Origin: Burkholderiales bacterium
GTDB lineage: Bacteria > Pseudomonadota > Gammaproteobacteria > Burkholderiales > SG8-39
Direction of reading: 5' to 3'
Length of the DNA: 5,225 nucleotides
Assembly (NCBI GenBank): GCA_919902965.1
Contig: CAKKSJ010000461.1
Location: 1 to 5,225, forward strand
The translations under genes were made by a program, and so were the position numbers. Under the pieces are notes generated by a model, which did no database searches, was not told where the DNA came from, and saw only the letters and a list, made by a program, of their open reading frames with translations. This document shows positions 4,935-5,225 of the stretch, piece by piece. Position 1 is the stretch's first letter. Each line of letters begins with the position of its first letter.

Positions 4935-5225
4935 ATGGTAACGCTCGTAAGCCCGCACGGAAGCAAAGAGCTCAAATGTCTGCTTCTCGAAGGGAAGGCA
5001 CTCGCAGACGAGGTTAATAAGGCCAAGGCACTCAAGAAAGTCCCGCTGACCAGCCGCGAGACCGGCGACCTCATCATGCTGGGAATCGGGGGATTCACGC
5101 CCCTGGACGGCTTCATGGGCAAGGAGGACTGGCAGGGCGTCTGCGACTCGTTCAAGATGCCGTCCAAAAACGGCCTGTTCTGGCCGATTCCGATCACCCT
5201 TTCTGCGGCGAAGGCGCTCGCGGAT
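4935..5225 (+). CDS. sat: ATP sulfurylase (dissimilatory type), N-terminal part, cut by the window edge
   Basis: The first 97 codons, open to the right edge; full-length homologues are about 400 residues. Sat converts APS and pyrophosphate to sulfate and ATP in the oxidative direction, conserving energy after AprBA. The visible part is the PUA-like N-terminal domain: SPHGSKELK (6-14), SRETGDLIMLGIGGFTPLDGFMG (40-62) with the family's G-x-[FY]-[ST]-PL-x-GFM signature, and NGLFWPIPITLS (79-90). The nucleotide-binding QxRNP and HxxH motifs lie beyond the window. It resembles the homo-oligomeric Sat of Thiobacillus-type sulfur oxidisers and not the CysDN type used for assimilation. It is divergent from aprBA across the long shared promoter region, with an FNR-type box upstream. 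Confidence 0.93.
   Translation, partial: MVTLVSPHGSKELKCLLLEGKALADEVNKAKALKKVPLTSRETGDLIMLGIGGFTPLDGFMGKEDWQGVCDSFKMPSKNGLFWPIPITLSAAKALAD

Noticed and set aside
4418..5017. Plus-strand open frame of 199 codons across the noncoding region
   Set aside because: It overlaps the start of sat in another frame, has no good ribosome site and shows no recognisable protein features; its end is Arg/Gln/Ser-rich shadow sequence.

Overview
This window is part of a sulfur-oxidation locus from a GC-rich bacterium. It is most likely a chemolithotrophic sulfur-oxidising proteobacterium of the Thiobacillus-like beta/gamma type. The evidence is a complete pair of genes for dissimilatory adenylylsulfate (APS) reductase (aprB, aprA), the start of a dissimilatory-type ATP sulfurylase gene (sat), and a gene of the DsrC/TusE/RspA family. 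Together, AprBA and Sat run the last two steps of cytoplasmic sulfite oxidation: sulfite + AMP to APS, then APS + pyrophosphate to sulfate + ATP. The oxidising direction is inferred from similarity to remembered sequences and from the neighbourhood; no database search was run. The organism assignment goes no further than this.

Layout from left to right. Bases 1-55 may hold the last codons of an upstream plus-strand gene. At 108-437 (+) is a small DsrC-family protein in which both signature C-terminal cysteines are replaced (RspA type). Facing it is a minus-strand group read from right to left: aprB (4221-3766), aprA (3751-1868), a small zinc-ribbon protein with a lysine-rich tail (1766-1374), and a YkgJ-family cysteine-cluster protein (1377-514). 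The last two overlap by ATGA. A strong GC-rich hairpin at 1792-1821 separates aprA from the two accessory genes and probably sets different expression levels. A noncoding region of 713 bp (4222-4934) divides aprB from the divergent sat gene, which begins at 4935 and runs off the right edge.

The divergent region carries the clearest regulatory signal: a perfect FNR-type palindrome, TTGAT-N4-ATCAA, at 4746-4759. A TATTGT hexamer lies exactly where a class II FNR promoter reading toward sat would place its -10 element. A degenerate second site at 4521-4534 could serve the apr side. This suggests that an FNR/Crp-family (oxygen- or nitrogen-oxide-responsive) regulator controls the pathway, as would suit a facultatively anaerobic or denitrifying sulfur oxidiser. 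The least understood part is the coupled zinc-ribbon/YkgJ pair downstream of aprA. Two uncharacterised metal-binding proteins in the same transcription direction as a [4Fe-4S]/FAD enzyme are candidates for APS reductase maturation or regulation. No aprM or qmo electron-acceptor genes are visible here.
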